In this document: positions 7,363 to 7,611 of the stretch, in pieces | Layout of the letters: the number at the start of each line of letters is the position of its first letter | Position numbering within the stretch: position 1 is the first letter of the stretch | Assembly (NCBI GenBank): GCA_003643975.1 | Contig: QNAR01000071.1 | Location: 1-7,611 of the forward strand | DNA: 7,611 nucleotides | Direction: 5' to 3' | From: Thermotogae bacterium | Lineage (GTDB): Bacteria > Thermotogota > Thermotogae > Petrotogales > Kosmotogaceae | The notes under the pieces: generated by a model | Seen by the model: the letters and a program-made list of their open reading frames with translations, nothing else | What the model was told of the DNA's origin: nothing | Database searches by the model: none | Program-made: the position numbers and the translations under genes

Positions 7363-7388
7363 AAAAAGGGGGAACCTTTCGGTTCCCC
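7363..7388 (-). terminator. Intrinsic terminator after tRNA-Ala, abutting the pld start
   Basis: On the - strand, GGGGAACC (7388-7381) pairs with GGTTCCCC (7376-7369) around a GAAA tetraloop, followed by CTTTTT (7368-7363). The GAAA loop (a GNRA type) and the GC-rich stem predict a stable hairpin. The stem starts two bases after the tRNA CCA. The last T is directly followed by the ATG of the phospholipase D-family gene, so any pld message must either read through this element or start within it. Confidence 0.9.
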
Positions 7389-7390
7389 TT

Positions 7391-7466
7391 TGGTGGAGTC
7401 GAAGGGATTCGAACCCTCGGCCTTCACAATGCCATTGTGACGCGCTCCCAGCTGCGCTACGACCCC
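7391..7466 (-). tRNA. tRNA-Ala (anticodon GGC)
   Basis: A complete 76-base cloverleaf including the encoded CCA (7393-7391). Acceptor stem GGGGTCG (7466-7460) pairs with CGACTCC (7401-7395) and contains the G3:U70 wobble pair that identifies alanine tRNAs. The D stem is GCGC/GCGC. The anticodon stem TCACA/TGTGA closes the loop ATGGCAT, with anticodon GGC at 7433-7431, reading GCC/GCU. The T stem GAGGG/CCCTT closes the loop TTCGAAT. The discriminator base is A. Confidence 0.98.
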
Positions 7467-7477
7467 ACTCCGGAACA

Positions 7478-7506
7478 ATTATACGATACTAACTAAAAGT
7501 TTTCAA
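7478..7506 (-). promoter_or_regulatory. Strong sigma-70-type promoter of tRNA-Ala
   Basis: On the - strand, TTGAAA (7506-7501) is the -35, a 17-base spacer follows, and a perfect TATAAT (7483-7478) is the -10. The -10 ends 11 bases before the tRNA. It starts only 14 bases after the secF stop and may also supply transcripts that read through into pld, nadE and the HAD gene, for which no other promoter is visible. Confidence 0.9.
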
Positions 7507-7520
7507 GTACCTTTGCGAAT

Positions 7521-7611
7521 TTATCGCTTCTTTCTCTCGAGCCATCCGATAACCACCGGGGCGGCAATATACAGTGATGAATAGGTTCCGACTACAACGC
7601 CGACTAAAATA
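7521..7611 (-). CDS. secF: SecF C-terminal fragment (protein translocase accessory subunit), 5' part outside window
   Basis: The last 29 residues of an open frame ending in TAA (7523-7521). The sequence GVVVGTYSSLYIAAPVVIGW, followed by a basic tail LERKKR, is the typical final transmembrane helix and end of SecF, where G-T-Y-S-S is strongly conserved. SecF works with SecD in the inner membrane to help the Sec translocon complete protein export using the proton or sodium gradient. It could be the end of a fused SecDF, but the fragment is too short to tell. No terminator follows; the tRNA-Ala promoter begins almost at once. Confidence 0.85.
   Translation of the reverse strand, partial: ILVGVVVGTYSSLYIAAPVVIGWLERKKR

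Overview
The window looks like a stretch of bacterial chromosome, probably from a Thermotogota member (Kosmotoga/Mesotoga-like). That guess rests on gene content and on the style of the proteins, tRNAs and strong Shine-Dalgarno sites; no marker gene in the window settles it. Base composition is moderate to AT-leaning. I see no mobile element, integrase, CRISPR array or phage gene.

Left part (1-1907, + strand): the 3' end of an ABC importer operon. Two paired inner-membrane permeases of the nucleoside/simple-sugar type (YufP/YufQ, also called NupP/NupQ) overlap by an ATGA and are followed by a strong intrinsic terminator. The ATPase and the lipoprotein receptor would lie upstream, outside the window.

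Middle (1921-3921, + strand): a compact single-gene tRNA-Thr(GGT) unit with its own promoter and terminator. Next comes a gene for an unusual cytoplasmic sensor with a degenerate receiver-like N-terminus and four tandem PAS domains but no recognisable output domain. A perfect 6-5-6 inverted repeat lies in its promoter region. The stop codon of this gene directly abuts the stop codon of the convergent HAD gene, with no base between them.

Right part (7611-3922, - strand, read right to left): the C-terminus of SecF; a tRNA-Ala(GGC) unit with a near-consensus promoter; a terminator hairpin; then a tightly packed operon of a membrane-anchored two-HKD phospholipase D-family protein, glutamine-hydrolysing NAD+ synthetase (nadE) and a Cof-type HAD phosphatase. 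pld and nadE overlap by 11 bases. nadE and the HAD gene are 2 bases apart, and the HAD gene's ribosome-binding site lies inside the last nadE codons. The start of pld sits directly after the U-tract of the tRNA terminator and has no good ribosome-binding site.

The two tRNA units share one design: a TTGAAA -35, a 17-base spacer, a -10 ending 11 bases before the tRNA, an encoded CCA, and a terminator stem starting two bases after the CCA. Most genes here are ordinary housekeeping or transport genes. The points most worth a second look are the output-less PAS sensor with its pseudo-receiver, the pld-nadE-HAD operon, and the terminator/start-codon junction in front of pld.
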